DNA of 64,000 bases, taken from positions 61,790 to 125,789 of the forward strand of contig NZ_JAAGLU010000032.1 of assembly GCF_010550245.1 (NCBI RefSeq), in the 5' to 3' direction. Below the pieces are notes generated by a model. That model did no database searches. It saw only the letters and a list, made by a program, of their open reading frames with translations, and was not told the DNA's origin. Made by a program: the position numbers and the translations under genes. The stretch is from Streptomyces sp. SID12501 (GTDB taxonomy: Bacteria > Actinomycetota > Actinomycetes > Streptomycetales > Streptomycetaceae). Shown piece after piece: positions 41,852-50,770 of the stretch; position 1 is the stretch's first letter, and the number at the start of each line of letters is the position of its first letter.

Positions 41852-42931
41852 CTAGTTGGCTGCGTAGTCGCCGACCAGTTCGGCGCCCGTGGTGTGGGTG
41901 TCGCGGTCGGTGATCTCGCCGGCCACCCAGGCGTCGACGCCCCGGTCCGCCAGGGTGGCGAGGGCCACGTCCGCCGAGTCCTCCGGGACGATCGCGATCA
42001 TGCCGACGCCCATGTTCAGCGTCTTCTCCAGCTCCAGGCGTTCGACGGAACCCGTCTTCCCCACGAGGTCGAAGACCGGGTCCGGGGTCCAGGTGGAGCG
42101 GTCGACGATCGCGTGCAGGCTGTCCGGGATCACCCGGGCGAGGTTGGCGGCCAGACCGCCGCCGGTGACGTGCGAGTAGGCGTGCACGTCGGTGGTGCGC
42201 ATGAGGGCCAGGCAGTCGAGCGAGTAGATCTTGGTGGGTACGAGGAGTTCCTCGCCGAGGGTGCGCCCGAACTCCTCGATGTGCGTGTCCAGGGACAGTC
42301 CGCCCTGCTTCAGCAGCACATGCCGGACGAGGGAGTACCCGTTCGAGTGAAGCCCGGAGGCCGCCATGGCGATCACCGCGTCACCCGTACGGATACGATC
42401 CGCGCCGAGCAGCCGGTCGGCCTCCACGACGCCCGTACCGGCGCCGGCGACGTCGAAGTCGTCCGGACCGAGCAGACCCGGGTGTTCGGCCGTCTCGCCG
42501 CCGACCAGAGCGCATCCGGCCAGTACGCAGCCCTCGGCGATGCCCTTGACGATCGCTGCGACACGCTCGGGGTGAACCTTGCCGACGCAGATGTAGTCGG
42601 TCATGAACAGCGGTTCGGCGCCGCACACCACGATGTCGTCCATGACCATGGCGACCAGGTCGTGGCCGATGGTGTCGTACACGCCGAGCTGCCGGGCGAT
42701 GTCGACCTTCGTACCGACGCCGTCGGTCGCGGAGGCGAGCAGCGGGCGCTCGAAGCGCTTGAGGGCGGAGGCGTCGAAGAGGCCGGCGAAGCCGCCGAGG
42801 CCACCGAGGACCTCGGGGCGCTGCGTCTTCTTCACCCACTCCTTCATCAGCTCGACGGCGCGGTCGCCCGCTTCGATGTCGACGCCGGCGGCGGCGTAGG
42901 AAGCACCGGAGGCAGAGTTGGTCGCAGACAT
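41852..42931 (-). CDS. purM: Phosphoribosylformylglycinamidine cyclo-ligase
   Basis: This 359-residue enzyme of purine synthesis closes FGAM to aminoimidazole ribotide using ATP. Motifs include YAAAGVDIEAG near the start, ATDGVGTKVDIA, GGETAEHPG, SGLHSNGYSLVR and HVTGGGLAANL. It lies 49 nt downstream of purF in the same direction, a normal two-gene operon. ATG 42931 is preferred, because the longer in-frame region reads through the purF 3' end. Confidence 0.96.
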   Translation of the reverse strand: MSATNSASGASYAAAGVDIEAGDRAVELMKEWVKKTQRPEVLGGLGGFAGLFDASALKRFERPLLASATDGVGTKVDIARQLGVYDTIGHDLVAMVMDDIVVCGAEPLFMTDYICVGKVHPERVAAIVKGIAEGCVLAGCALVGGETAEHPGLLGPDDFDVAGAGTGVVEADRLLGADRIRTGDAVIAMAASGLHSNGYSLVRHVLLKQGGLSLDTHIEEFGRTLGEELLVPTKIYSLDCLALMRTTDVHAYSHVTGGGLAANLARVIPDSLHAIVDRSTWTPDPVFDLVGKTGSVERLELEKTLNMGVGMIAIVPEDSADVALATLADRGVDAWVAGEITDRDTHTTGAELVGDYAAN

Positions 42932-42980
42932 TGCCTGGGATCTTTCGCGTTGATGTGAAGCGGAGGGGCTGCGGATCGGC

Positions 42981-44510
42981 TTACGGGCGACGGATCGCGT
43001 CGGCCGCGGCCGTGGCGGCGGGCCCTGCGGCCAGCTCGGTCTCCAGCAGCTGCTTGCCGAGCAGTTCGGGGTCCGGGAGCTCCATCGGGTACTCACCGTC
43101 GAAGCAGGCGCGGCACAGGTTCGGCTTGGCGATGGTGGTCGCCTCGATCATCCCGTCGAGGGAGATGTACGAGAGGGAGTCGGCGCCGAGCGAGGTGCCG
43201 ATCTCGTCGATGGTCATGCCGTTGGCGATGAGCTCCGCGCGGGTGGCGAAGTCGATGCCGAAGAAGCAGGGCCACTTGACGGGGGGCGAGGAGATCCTGA
43301 TGTGGACCTCCGCCGCGCCGGCCTCCCGCAGCATGCGCACGAGCGCCCGCTGGGTGTTGCCGCGCACGATCGAGTCGTCGACGACGACCAGCCGCTTGCC
43401 CTTGATGACTTCCTTCAGCGGGTTCAGCTTCAGCCGGATACCGAGCTGCCGGATCGTCTGGGAGGGCTGGATGAACGTACGTCCGACATAGGCGTTCTTG
43501 ACGAGTCCGGCCCCGAACGGGATCCCCGAGGCCTCGGCGTAGCCGATGGCGGCCGGGGTGCCGGATTCCGGAGTAGCTATCACCAGGTCGGCCTCGACAG
43601 GAGCTTCTTTGGCGAGTTTCCGACCCATCTCGACGCGCGAGAGGTACACGTTCCGGCCGGCGATGTCGGTGTCCGGGCGGGCGAGGTACACGTACTCGAA
43701 GATGCAGCCCTTGGGCTTCGCTTCCGCGAATCGTGACGTACGCAGACCGTTCTCGTCGATGGCGACGAACTCGCCCGGCTCGATCTCGCGCACATAGGCG
43801 GCGCCGCAGATGTCGAGGGCGGCGGACTCGGAGGCGACGACCCAGCCGCGCTCCAGCCGGCCCAGGACCAGGGGGCGGATGCCCTGCGGGTCGCGGGCGG
43901 CGTACAGCGTGTGCTCGTCCATGAAGACGAGGGAGAAGGCGCCCTGGACCTGCGGAAGAATCCGCGCCGAGGCGTCTTCGATGGTCAGCGGGTTGCCCTC
44001 GTCGTCGGTCTGGGCGGCCAGGAGGGCCGTCAGCAGATCGGTGTCGTTGGTCGCCGCGACGCGCGGAGTGCGCCCGTCGTGCTGCTTGGGCAGGTCGGCG
44101 ACCATCTCGGCGAGCTGCGCCGTGTTGACGAGGTTGCCGTTGTGGCCGAGGGCGATCGAGCCGTGGCCGGTCGCGCGGAAGGTGGGCTGGGCGTTCTCCC
44201 AGGTGGAGGCGCCAGTGGTCGAGTAGCGGGCGTGACCGACCGCGATATGACCCTTGAGCGCGCCGAGCGAGGTCTCGTCGAAGACCTGGGAGACAAGGCC
44301 CATGTCCTTGAAGACGAGGATCTTGGAGCCGTTGCTGACCGCGATACCCGCGGATTCCTGGCCTCGATGCTGTAGGGCGTAGAGCCCGAAGTAAGTGAGC
44401 TTGGCGACCTCTTCGCCGGGGGCCCAGACCCCGAAGACGCCGCAAGCGTCCTGAGGGCCTTTCTCGCCGGGGAGCAGATCATGACTGAGTCGACCGTCAC
44501 CACGTGGCAC
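42981..44510 (-). CDS. purF: Amidophosphoribosyltransferase
   Basis: This 509-residue enzyme catalyses the first committed step of purine synthesis (PRPP + Gln to phosphoribosylamine). The GTG start gives a 22-residue propeptide before Cys23 (DACGVFG), the glutaminase nucleophile exposed on maturation. The PRPP site VVVDDSIVRGNT is intact. Cysteines in KGCIFE, WPCFFG and NLCRACF fit the [4Fe-4S] cluster of the Bacillus-type enzyme. Upstream of it on the same strand is an unrelated META-domain lipoprotein gene. Confidence 0.97.
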   Translation of the reverse strand: MPRGDGRLSHDLLPGEKGPQDACGVFGVWAPGEEVAKLTYFGLYALQHRGQESAGIAVSNGSKILVFKDMGLVSQVFDETSLGALKGHIAVGHARYSTTGASTWENAQPTFRATGHGSIALGHNGNLVNTAQLAEMVADLPKQHDGRTPRVAATNDTDLLTALLAAQTDDEGNPLTIEDASARILPQVQGAFSLVFMDEHTLYAARDPQGIRPLVLGRLERGWVVASESAALDICGAAYVREIEPGEFVAIDENGLRTSRFAEAKPKGCIFEYVYLARPDTDIAGRNVYLSRVEMGRKLAKEAPVEADLVIATPESGTPAAIGYAEASGIPFGAGLVKNAYVGRTFIQPSQTIRQLGIRLKLNPLKEVIKGKRLVVVDDSIVRGNTQRALVRMLREAGAAEVHIRISSPPVKWPCFFGIDFATRAELIANGMTIDEIGTSLGADSLSYISLDGMIEATTIAKPNLCRACFDGEYPMELPDPELLGKQLLETELAAGPAATAAADAIRRP

Positions 44511-44604
44511 GGCACCGAGTGTAGGCGAGATCGACCACTGGTCCGAATTAGGGAACGCGACTGTGACGTGCGGGCACCGTGGGGCCGCGGACTGCGGTAG
44601 AGGC

Positions 44605-45450
44605 TCAATCGGCGGCGTTCGCGCTGACGGTGGTCCCGTTCGCGCTGGTCAGAGAGAGGGAGCGGTGATCGATCTTGTACGCCGTCCTGCCGTCGAAGAT
44701 CTTCAGGAACGCCTTCTCGGTCTCCATGAGTGAGCCGTCGCACATCCTTCGGGTGGTCGCCGGGCTGCCGAAAGTGATATTGCCGTCGCTGACTGTTGCC
44801 TCAGCGGAAACGTTGTTGCAACCGGCTTTGCCGCTGACGGTCCCCTTCTTCTGGTCGAAGACGAGATAGGCCTCGGCGGCGGAGGGGAGCGGGGAGACGG
44901 TGTTGGTGTCACCGAGTGTCGTGACCGTCCACTTGGTGCCGGAGAGGGCGGCGGCCTTCTCTTCGGTGAGGTGGATGGTGGTGCCGGCTTCGGAGGTGAG
45001 GGTGAGCTGTTCCTCGTCGTCGCCCTTGACCTGTGCGGTGAGGGTGCCGTCCTTGAGCGCCTTGGTGAGGTTGCTCTCGAAGGTCATCGGGTCGTTCGCG
45101 CAGGCCATGTCGGTCGACAGGAACTGCGCGAAGGAGATCCCGTCGCCGTCGACGGTGGCATCGGCCCCGAAGCCGTTGCAGCCGAGGTTGCCGCTGACCT
45201 GGCCGTTCTTGTCGATCTTCAGCCAGGCACTGGCGGGTGCCTCGCTCTTCTTCCCGTCGGCGGTGAGGTCATTGACGGTCCAGTGGACGCCGGTGACCTC
45301 CGATGTTCCGGACCCCGCCCCTGTCCCCGTCCCTGTCCCGACGGTCTGGCTGCCGCCGCCGTCCTTCTCACTGCCGCAGGCCGCGGCGAGGGGGAGCACG
45401 GCCAGGGTCAGGATGCTGAGGCTGACGCTCGTCAGTCGCTGCTTTTTCAT
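44605..45450 (-). CDS. Lipoprotein with two META domains
   Basis: This 281-residue lipoprotein starts KKQRLTSVSLSILTLAVLPL with lipobox AAAC (Cys25). After a Gly/Thr-rich spacer come two HslJ-like META domains at about residues 52-150 and 165-275, each with the GCN core (LGCNGFGADATV and AGCNNVSAEATV) and a conserved Cys in MAC/RRMC. META proteins are envelope proteins linked to stress or antibiotic tolerance in other bacteria. ATG 45450 is preceded by a GGCATG-containing region; longer frames upstream are spurious. Confidence 0.85.
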   Translation of the reverse strand: MKKQRLTSVSLSILTLAVLPLAAACGSEKDGGGSQTVGTGTGTGAGSGTSEVTGVHWTVNDLTADGKKSEAPASAWLKIDKNGQVSGNLGCNGFGADATVDGDGISFAQFLSTDMACANDPMTFESNLTKALKDGTLTAQVKGDDEEQLTLTSEAGTTIHLTEEKAAALSGTKWTVTTLGDTNTVSPLPSAAEAYLVFDQKKGTVSGKAGCNNVSAEATVSDGNITFGSPATTRRMCDGSLMETEKAFLKIFDGRTAYKIDHRSLSLTSANGTTVSANAAD

Positions 45451-45536
45451 GCCGGTGAGACGGAAGGGGCTGGTGGGCGGTTCCCGTCCGGCTGTTTTTC
45501 GGAGAAGGCTGTGCTTTCTCCGTACGGGGGCTGCCG

Positions 45537-46364
45537 TCAGGCCATGAGGGGCAGAAGCCCTCCGAGGTCGGCGCGTTCGCCGCTCGCGCTGACCTGGGCG
45601 TTGTCGAGGGCGTCGGCCCACTGGACCCGGCCGGTGGCCAGGCGGATCCAGGTCAGCGGGTCGGTCTCGACGACGTTGGGCGGGGTGCCACGGGTGTGCC
45701 TCGGCCCCTCGACGCACTGCACCACGGCGTACGGCGGAATGCGGACCTCCGTCGAACCGCCGGGGGCCTTGGCGGCGAGGGCGTCGGCGAGGAGGCGGGT
45801 GCAGGTGGCCAGCGCCTGCCTGTCGTACGGGATGTCGAGGCCCGGGACTGCGTCGTTCAGGTCGTCGGTGTGGACGACCAGTTCGACGGTGCGGGTGACC
45901 AGGTAGTCGGCGAGCGTCATGGCGCCGGTGCGGGTGGCGAGCCGGCGAGTGCCGGGGGCCGTGGCCAGGCGTTGGGTGAGGCGCTGTTCGGTGAGGGCGT
46001 AGAGGGCGTTGAGGGAATCGAGGTCGGGGTGGGTGTCGGCCAGCTCGCGGGTGTCCCCGGCGATGTCGGCGGCGCGGGCGGCGGTGGCGAACGGCCAGTC
46101 GAGAAGGGCGAGTTCGGCTCTCTCCGGCTCGTCCCGGTCAAGGTTGCGGCTGACGGTCTCCACGGCCATGGTGACGTGGGCGACCAGGTCACGGACCGTC
46201 CAGTCCCCGAGGCGGGTGGGGAGGGCGAGTCGGTCGGGGGTGAGGGGGAGGACGGCGGTGCGGATGTTGGCGTACTGGGTGAGGACGGCGGTGCGGGTCT
46301 TGACGGGGTCGTAGGTGCGGGTTCGGGTGCGGGTGCGGGCGTTCGGGTTTTTGGCTGGGGGCAT
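45537..46364 (-). CDS. Maleylpyruvate isomerase-like / sterol carrier family protein
   Basis: This 275-residue protein has an N-terminal DinB/maleylpyruvate-isomerase-type four-helix domain (TRLGDWTVRDLVAHVTMAVE, the conserved region with a metal-binding His). A C-terminal part (DPLTWIRLATGRVQWADAL) resembles a sterol-carrier-type domain. The family includes mycothiol-dependent enzymes, which suits an actinobacterium. The substrate is unknown. An Arg/Thr repeat near the N-terminus (RTRTRTRTY) is odd. It is 7 nt upstream-adjacent to a DUF397 gene on the same strand. Confidence 0.8.
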   Translation of the reverse strand: MPPAKNPNARTRTRTRTYDPVKTRTAVLTQYANIRTAVLPLTPDRLALPTRLGDWTVRDLVAHVTMAVETVSRNLDRDEPERAELALLDWPFATAARAADIAGDTRELADTHPDLDSLNALYALTEQRLTQRLATAPGTRRLATRTGAMTLADYLVTRTVELVVHTDDLNDAVPGLDIPYDRQALATCTRLLADALAAKAPGGSTEVRIPPYAVVQCVEGPRHTRGTPPNVVETDPLTWIRLATGRVQWADALDNAQVSASGERADLGGLLPLMA

Positions 46365-46371
46365 GGGGGCG

Positions 46372-46575
46372 TCAGCTCCGTACGTGGTCCAGCAACGCCA
46401 CGAAGGCTTCTGGGGGGAGGAGAAGGGCGGGGCCTTGGGGGTGCTTGGAGTCTCTGACGGCTATGCGGGTGTGGGTGGGGGTTAGGTGGGCGACTTCTAC
46501 GCAGGTGCCGCCGGTTTCGTCGCTGTAGGACGACTTGAACCAGGCCCCATCGGGAGCATTGCGGTGTGTGCTCAT
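46372..46575 (-). CDS. DUF397 protein, partner of XRE regulator
   Basis: This 67-residue protein carries the family core AWFKSSYSDETGGTCVEVA, IAVRDSKHPQGPALLL and FVALLDHVRS. DUF397 proteins are encoded beside DUF5753 XRE regulators throughout Streptomyces; BldB is the best-studied relative. The start overlaps the XRE stop by 4 nt, so the pair is coupled. Confidence 0.95.
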   Translation of the reverse strand: MSTHRNAPDGAWFKSSYSDETGGTCVEVAHLTPTHTRIAVRDSKHPQGPALLLPPEAFVALLDHVRS

Positions 46576-47468
46576 GGCTGTTCCAACTCTCGTGCTGCTC
46601 GCTTCAGGAATTCGGGGGTTTCCCTGGGGCCGCCGACTTCTGCTCGCATGGCATCGAACCGGCGCTTGTACGCCCAGATCTCCGTGTCTTTGTCAGTGAC
46701 GCCGACCGCGCTGAACCCATCGACGCTCACCACCGTGGGCAGCGGTGCCAGGAACTCCATGAGCATGAAATTCTGGCTGCACCGGTAGACCGGTTGACTC
46801 ATCGGCAGGATCTGCACGGTGACATGCTCCAGCGCAGCCAGTTCCGCCAGGTGCGCGTACTGCTCCCGCATCACCTCCGGACCGCCGAACACCCGCCTGA
46901 GCACTGCTTCGTCGAGGATCGCGTGAACCTCGACCGGACTGTCACTTCGGGTGATGGCCTCCTTGCGGCGCATCCTGATCTCGACGTTCCGCTCGACGAA
47001 CTCGGTCGTACGCTCGTCGATCGGCTTGGCGGCCTCAAACTGCGCCCGCGCATACCGCGATGTCTGGAACAGGCCGAACATGACATCCGGCTGATAGACC
47101 CTCAGGACCTTGGCGTCACCTTCGAGGCCCAGGCTGATGTTGAACCCGGACGGCATGAAGGTGCGGTACGGCGACCACCAGCCCCGGTTCAGCGAGTTCT
47201 TGTGGATGTCGAGCAGGAACTCCACGTCGTCCAGGTCGCCGACCCCGTACCGGTCCAGCAGTTCCTTGAGGTCCTGGACCTTGGGAAGGCTGGTCAGTCC
47301 CTTCTCCACACGGTGAAGCGTCGACTCCGAAACCCTGGTTCCTCTGACCGCTTGAGCCCTGGTCATCCCCTTGCCCGAGCCGTCGTCCTTCTCGACCTGC
47401 TCACGCAACCGCCGTAGCTCCTGGCCGAGTTGCATCCGCCGAATCGTCGGCCCCGTCTTCGCTGCCAC
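46572..47468 (-). CDS. XRE-family regulator with DUF5753 (second locus)
   Basis: This 298-residue protein has an N-terminal helix-turn-helix (residues about 10-70: LGQELRRLREQ, RGTRVSESTLHRVEKGLTSL) and a DUF5753 region (YQPDVMFGLFQTSRYARAQF, EQYAHLAELAALEHVTVQIL). GTG 47468, with AAAGGAA 8 nt upstream, is the chosen start. The 45 upstream codons contain two tandem GTGS-type segments and are unlikely to be translated. It forms an operon with the DUF397 gene and is divergent from a pair of small genes. Confidence 0.92.
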   Translation of the reverse strand: MAAKTGPTIRRMQLGQELRRLREQVEKDDGSGKGMTRAQAVRGTRVSESTLHRVEKGLTSLPKVQDLKELLDRYGVGDLDDVEFLLDIHKNSLNRGWWSPYRTFMPSGFNISLGLEGDAKVLRVYQPDVMFGLFQTSRYARAQFEAAKPIDERTTEFVERNVEIRMRRKEAITRSDSPVEVHAILDEAVLRRVFGGPEVMREQYAHLAELAALEHVTVQILPMSQPVYRCSQNFMLMEFLAPLPTVVSVDGFSAVGVTDKDTEIWAYKRRFDAMRAEVGGPRETPEFLKRAARELEQP

Positions 47469-47674
47469 CGTGTCCGTTCCTTTCGCGGCCGAGCAGAGCA
47501 ACCGTATGCCGATGCCTGCCAGTTGGCTCCCCGTGCCCAGCAGATCACTGCCTGTGCCCAGAGTGTGGCAGCACCAGTCCACCCTTCGCAGCCACTTCCT
47601 CACTTCCAGGCATATACCATTTCATGTGGGATTCCCTCGTTCGATTGCGTCGCTGCTGGAGCGAAGGAACCGTG

Positions 47675-47914
47675 ATGCCCATGACCACTCCTCCAGTCAC
47701 CGGCCCCTTCCTCGTGGGCGACCGAGTCCGCGGCACCACCTACGTCCCGCCCGACTCCCGCAAGCGCGAGGCGCCCGAGCGTTTCGAGGGCGTCGTCGTG
47801 CAGGTCGGCTCGGGGTACCCGAAGGTCGACGCCGAGGGTGACTTCCTCTGGGTGCGGCTCGCCGACTGCACCGAGCGTCAGGCGCTCACGACCGACACGG
47901 AGCCGAACCCGTGA
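47675..47914 (+). CDS. Small hypothetical protein divergent from XRE gene
   Basis: This 79-residue protein has a small beta-barrel-like pattern (GPFLVGDRVRGTTYVPPDSR, RFEGVVVQVGSGYPKV, FLWVRLADCTERQ), reminiscent of SH3 or KOW-type folds but not clearly one. ATG 47675 has AAGGA 6 nt upstream. It overlaps the next gene by 4 nt. The 206 nt between it and the XRE gene hold the divergent promoters. Confidence 0.72.
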   Translation: MPMTTPPVTGPFLVGDRVRGTTYVPPDSRKREAPERFEGVVVQVGSGYPKVDAEGDFLWVRLADCTERQALTTDTEPNP

Positions 47915-48219
47915 CCGGCGTCGAGGTGGACCCCCGCTGCGACATCTGCAAGGTCGGCCGCGCCCCGTTCCTGCGCTACGGCACCCTCGAGAACACCGGC
48001 CGCATGTGCTCGGAGTGCCTGCACCGGACCCGCCTGTGCGCCATCTGCCAACAGCCCAGCAACACCCCGCTGGTCGCGCTGCCCACGGTCGACCAGGGGA
48101 CGGGGCCGGGCCGGACCTCGTACGCGTGCGGGGCCTGTGTCACGCCAACCGTCCGCCCGTCAGCGGGACTTCATGACGTGCCCCAGCGCGACCAGGCCGA
48201 CGGCAACAGCGAGCAGTGA
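47911..48219 (+). CDS. Cys-rich zinc-ribbon-like small protein
   Basis: This 102-residue protein has CDICKVG, CSEC, CAICQQ and CGAC motifs, four Cys pairs suited to two zinc sites. The C-terminal 30 residues are Pro/Gln/Asp-rich. It is translationally coupled to the preceding gene (GTG overlapping its stop). It resembles small zinc-ribbon proteins near XRE loci; the function is unknown. Its last 60 nt overlap the convergent membrane protein gene. Confidence 0.72.
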   Translation: MTGVEVDPRCDICKVGRAPFLRYGTLENTGRMCSECLHRTRLCAICQQPSNTPLVALPTVDQGTGPGRTSYACGACVTPTVRPSAGLHDVPQRDQADGNSEQ

Positions 48220-48417
48220 CGGTGACCGGGCGTACCCACTGACCACCGCCAGAAGCGCACCCGTTCCCCAGAGCCTCGGCTGCCTCACCAGCGGCGGGAG
48301 CCGCTTGCCCGGCATTCGGCCGAGAAGCAGGGCGTGCACCCCGACGACGACCCAGGCAATGGCGAGCCCCAGCAGCACCAAAGCCAGCAAGAGAAACACG
48401 AACCCTCCGTAACCCAT
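48160..48417 (-). CDS. Small membrane protein
   Basis: This 85-residue protein has a hydrophobic N-terminal segment (YGGFVFLLLALVLLGLAIAWVV) and a second one at the C-terminal end (LLAVAVGLVALGHVM), joined by a basic loop. There are two helices and no motif. Convergent overlap with the Cys-rich gene over 60 nt makes one of the two 3' ends doubtful. It precedes the purL terminator region. Confidence 0.6.
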   Translation of the reverse strand: MGYGGFVFLLLALVLLGLAIAWVVVGVHALLLGRMPGKRLPPLVRQPRLWGTGALLAVVSGYARSPSLLAVAVGLVALGHVMKSR

Positions 48418-48444
48418 ACGCCCCCCTTGGGCCAGCAAGCGAGA

Positions 48445-48472
48445 AGGTCCCGCCCGAGCCCGGACGGGACCT
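48445..48472 (-). terminator. purSQL operon terminator
   Basis: AGGTCCCG (48445-48452) pairs with CGGGACCT (48465-48472), with some further pairing inside the 12-base loop. It lies 40 nt beyond the purL stop on the minus strand. Confidence 0.65.
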
Positions 48473-48511
48473 CAACCTCGTACCGCCGAAGGCGACTGGA
48501 GGACTGGGCAA

Positions 48512-50770
48512 CTACGCCAGCAGCGCCGGAATCGTCGCCTCGTGCGCTTCGCGCAGTTCGGCCAGGGTCAGGGTGAACTCGCCCTGGAGCTCGATGGAGT
48601 CACCGTCGACGACGCCGATCCGTGTCACCGGCAGCCCCCGCGCCCCGCACATGTCGTTGAAGCGGAGCTCCTCCGAGCGCGGAACGGCGACCACCGCACG
48701 GCCCGCCGACTCCGAGAACAGGAGGGTGAAGGCGTCGATCCCGTCCGGTACGACCAGACGCGCGCCCTTCCCGCCCTGCAGCGCCGACTCGACGACCGCC
48801 TGGATCAGACCGCCGTCGGACAGGTCGTGCGCGGAGTCGATCATGCCGTCGCGGGAGGCGGAGATCAGGATCTCGGCCAGGAGACGCTCCCGCTCCAGGT
48901 CGACCTTGGGCGGCAGGCCACCCAGGTGGTCGTGCACGACCTGCGACCACGCCGAGCCGCCGAACTCCTCGCGCGTGTCCCCGAGGAGGTACACCAGCTG
49001 CCCCTCCTCCTGGAACGCGACCGGCGTCCGACGCGCCACGTCGTCGATGACGCCCAGGACCGCGACGACCGGCGTCGGGTGGATGGCGACATCGCCGGTC
49101 TGGTTGTAGAGGGAGACGTTGCCGCCGGTCACCGGGGTGCCCAACTGCTGGCAGGCGTCTGCGAGTCCACGTACCGCCTCCGCGAACTGCCACATCACCG
49201 CCGGGTCTTCGGGCGAACCGAAGTTCAGGCAGTCGGAGACGGCCAACGGCTTCGCACCCGTCGTCGCGACGTTCCGGTACGCCTCCGACAGCGCCAACTG
49301 CGCGCCCGCGTAAGGGTCGAGCTTGGCGAAGCGGCCGTTGCCGTCCGTCGCGATGGCGACACCGAGGCCGGTCTTCTCGTCGATGCGGATCATCCCGGAG
49401 TCCTCGGGCTGGGCCAACACCGTGTTGCCCTGCACGAAGTGGTCGTACTGGGAGGTGATCCAGGACTTCGAGGCCTGGTTGGGAGAGGAGACCAACGCCA
49501 CGACCTGGGCCTTCAGCTCCTCCGAAGTCCCGGGCCGCGCAAGCTTGTTGGCGTCGTCCGCCTGGAGGGCGTCCTGCCAGTCCGGGCGGGCGTAGGGGCG
49601 CTCGTAGACCGGGCCGTCGTGCGCGACCGTACGGGGGTCGACGTCGACGATCTTGCCGCCGTGCCAGAAGATCTCGAGGCGGTCGCCGTCGGTGACCTCA
49701 CCGATCACCGTGGCGATGACGTCCCACTTGTCGCAGATGGCCAGGAACCGGTCGACCTTCTCCGGCTCGACCACCGCGCACATGCGTTCCTGCGACTCGC
49801 TCATGAGGATTTCCTCGGGAGAGAGCGTGGAGTCGCGGAGCGGTACGTCGTCCAGGGTGACGCGCATGCCACCCGAGCCGTTCGACGCCAGCTCGGACGT
49901 GGCGCAGGAGAGGCCCGCCGCGCCCAGGTCCTGGATGCCGACGACCAGCTTCTCCTTGAACGCCTCCAGGGTGCACTCGATCAGGAGCTTCTCCTGGAAG
50001 GGGTCGCCCACCTGCACCGCCGGGCGCTTCGACGGCTTCGCGTCGTCGAAGGTCTCGGAGGCGAGGATCGAGGCTCCGCCGATGCCGTCGCCGCCCGTAC
50101 GAGCCCCGTACAGGATGACCTTGTTGCCCGTGCCCGACGCCTTCGCCAGGTGGATGTCCTCGTGCCGCATCACACCGATGGCACCGGCGTTGACCAGCGG
50201 GTTCCCCTGGTAGCAGGCGTCGAAGACGACCTCGCCGCCGATGTTGGGCAGGCCCAGACAGTTGCCGTAGCCGCCGATGCCCGCCACCACGCCCGGGAGG
50301 ACGCGCTTGGTGTCCGGGTGGTCCGCCGCACCGAAGCGGAGGGGGTCCACGACCGCCACCGGACGCGCGCCCATCGCGATGATGTCGCGCACGATGCCGC
50401 CGACGCCCGTGGCCGCGCCCTGGTAGGGCTCGACGTAGGACGGGTGGTTGTGCGACTCGACCTTGAAGGTGACCGCGTAGCCCTGGCCGACGTCGACCAC
50501 GCCCGCGTTCTCGCCGATGCCCACGAGCAGGGCGTCGGAGTGCGGGGCCTTCTCGCCGAACTGGCGCAGGTGCACCTTCGACGACTTGTAGCTGCAGTGC
50601 TCGGACCACATGACCGAGTACATGGCCAGCTCGGCGCCGGTCGGACGGCGGCCGAGGATCTCGACGACCTTCTCGAACTCGTCCTTCTTCAGGCCGAGTT
50701 CGGCCCAGGGCAGCTCGACGTCGGGGGTCTCGGTCGCGTGCTCGACCGTGTCCAGAGGCGTCCGGCTCAT
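48512..50770 (-). CDS. purL: Phosphoribosylformylglycinamidine synthase subunit II
   Basis: This 752-residue synthase subunit uses ATP and ammonia from PurQ to convert FGAR to FGAM. The small-type PurL is recognised by length and by WSEHCSYKSSK, FKVESHNHPSYVEPYQGAAT, GGIVRDI and a later GDGNGRFAKLDPY segment. It forms a complex with PurS and PurQ. It is last in the purS-purQ-purL operon, and its start overlaps the purQ stop by 4 nt. Confidence 0.97.
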   Translation of the reverse strand: MSRTPLDTVEHATETPDVELPWAELGLKKDEFEKVVEILGRRPTGAELAMYSVMWSEHCSYKSSKVHLRQFGEKAPHSDALLVGIGENAGVVDVGQGYAVTFKVESHNHPSYVEPYQGAATGVGGIVRDIIAMGARPVAVVDPLRFGAADHPDTKRVLPGVVAGIGGYGNCLGLPNIGGEVVFDACYQGNPLVNAGAIGVMRHEDIHLAKASGTGNKVILYGARTGGDGIGGASILASETFDDAKPSKRPAVQVGDPFQEKLLIECTLEAFKEKLVVGIQDLGAAGLSCATSELASNGSGGMRVTLDDVPLRDSTLSPEEILMSESQERMCAVVEPEKVDRFLAICDKWDVIATVIGEVTDGDRLEIFWHGGKIVDVDPRTVAHDGPVYERPYARPDWQDALQADDANKLARPGTSEELKAQVVALVSSPNQASKSWITSQYDHFVQGNTVLAQPEDSGMIRIDEKTGLGVAIATDGNGRFAKLDPYAGAQLALSEAYRNVATTGAKPLAVSDCLNFGSPEDPAVMWQFAEAVRGLADACQQLGTPVTGGNVSLYNQTGDVAIHPTPVVAVLGVIDDVARRTPVAFQEEGQLVYLLGDTREEFGGSAWSQVVHDHLGGLPPKVDLERERLLAEILISASRDGMIDSAHDLSDGGLIQAVVESALQGGKGARLVVPDGIDAFTLLFSESAGRAVVAVPRSEELRFNDMCGARGLPVTRIGVVDGDSIELQGEFTLTLAELREAHEATIPALLA

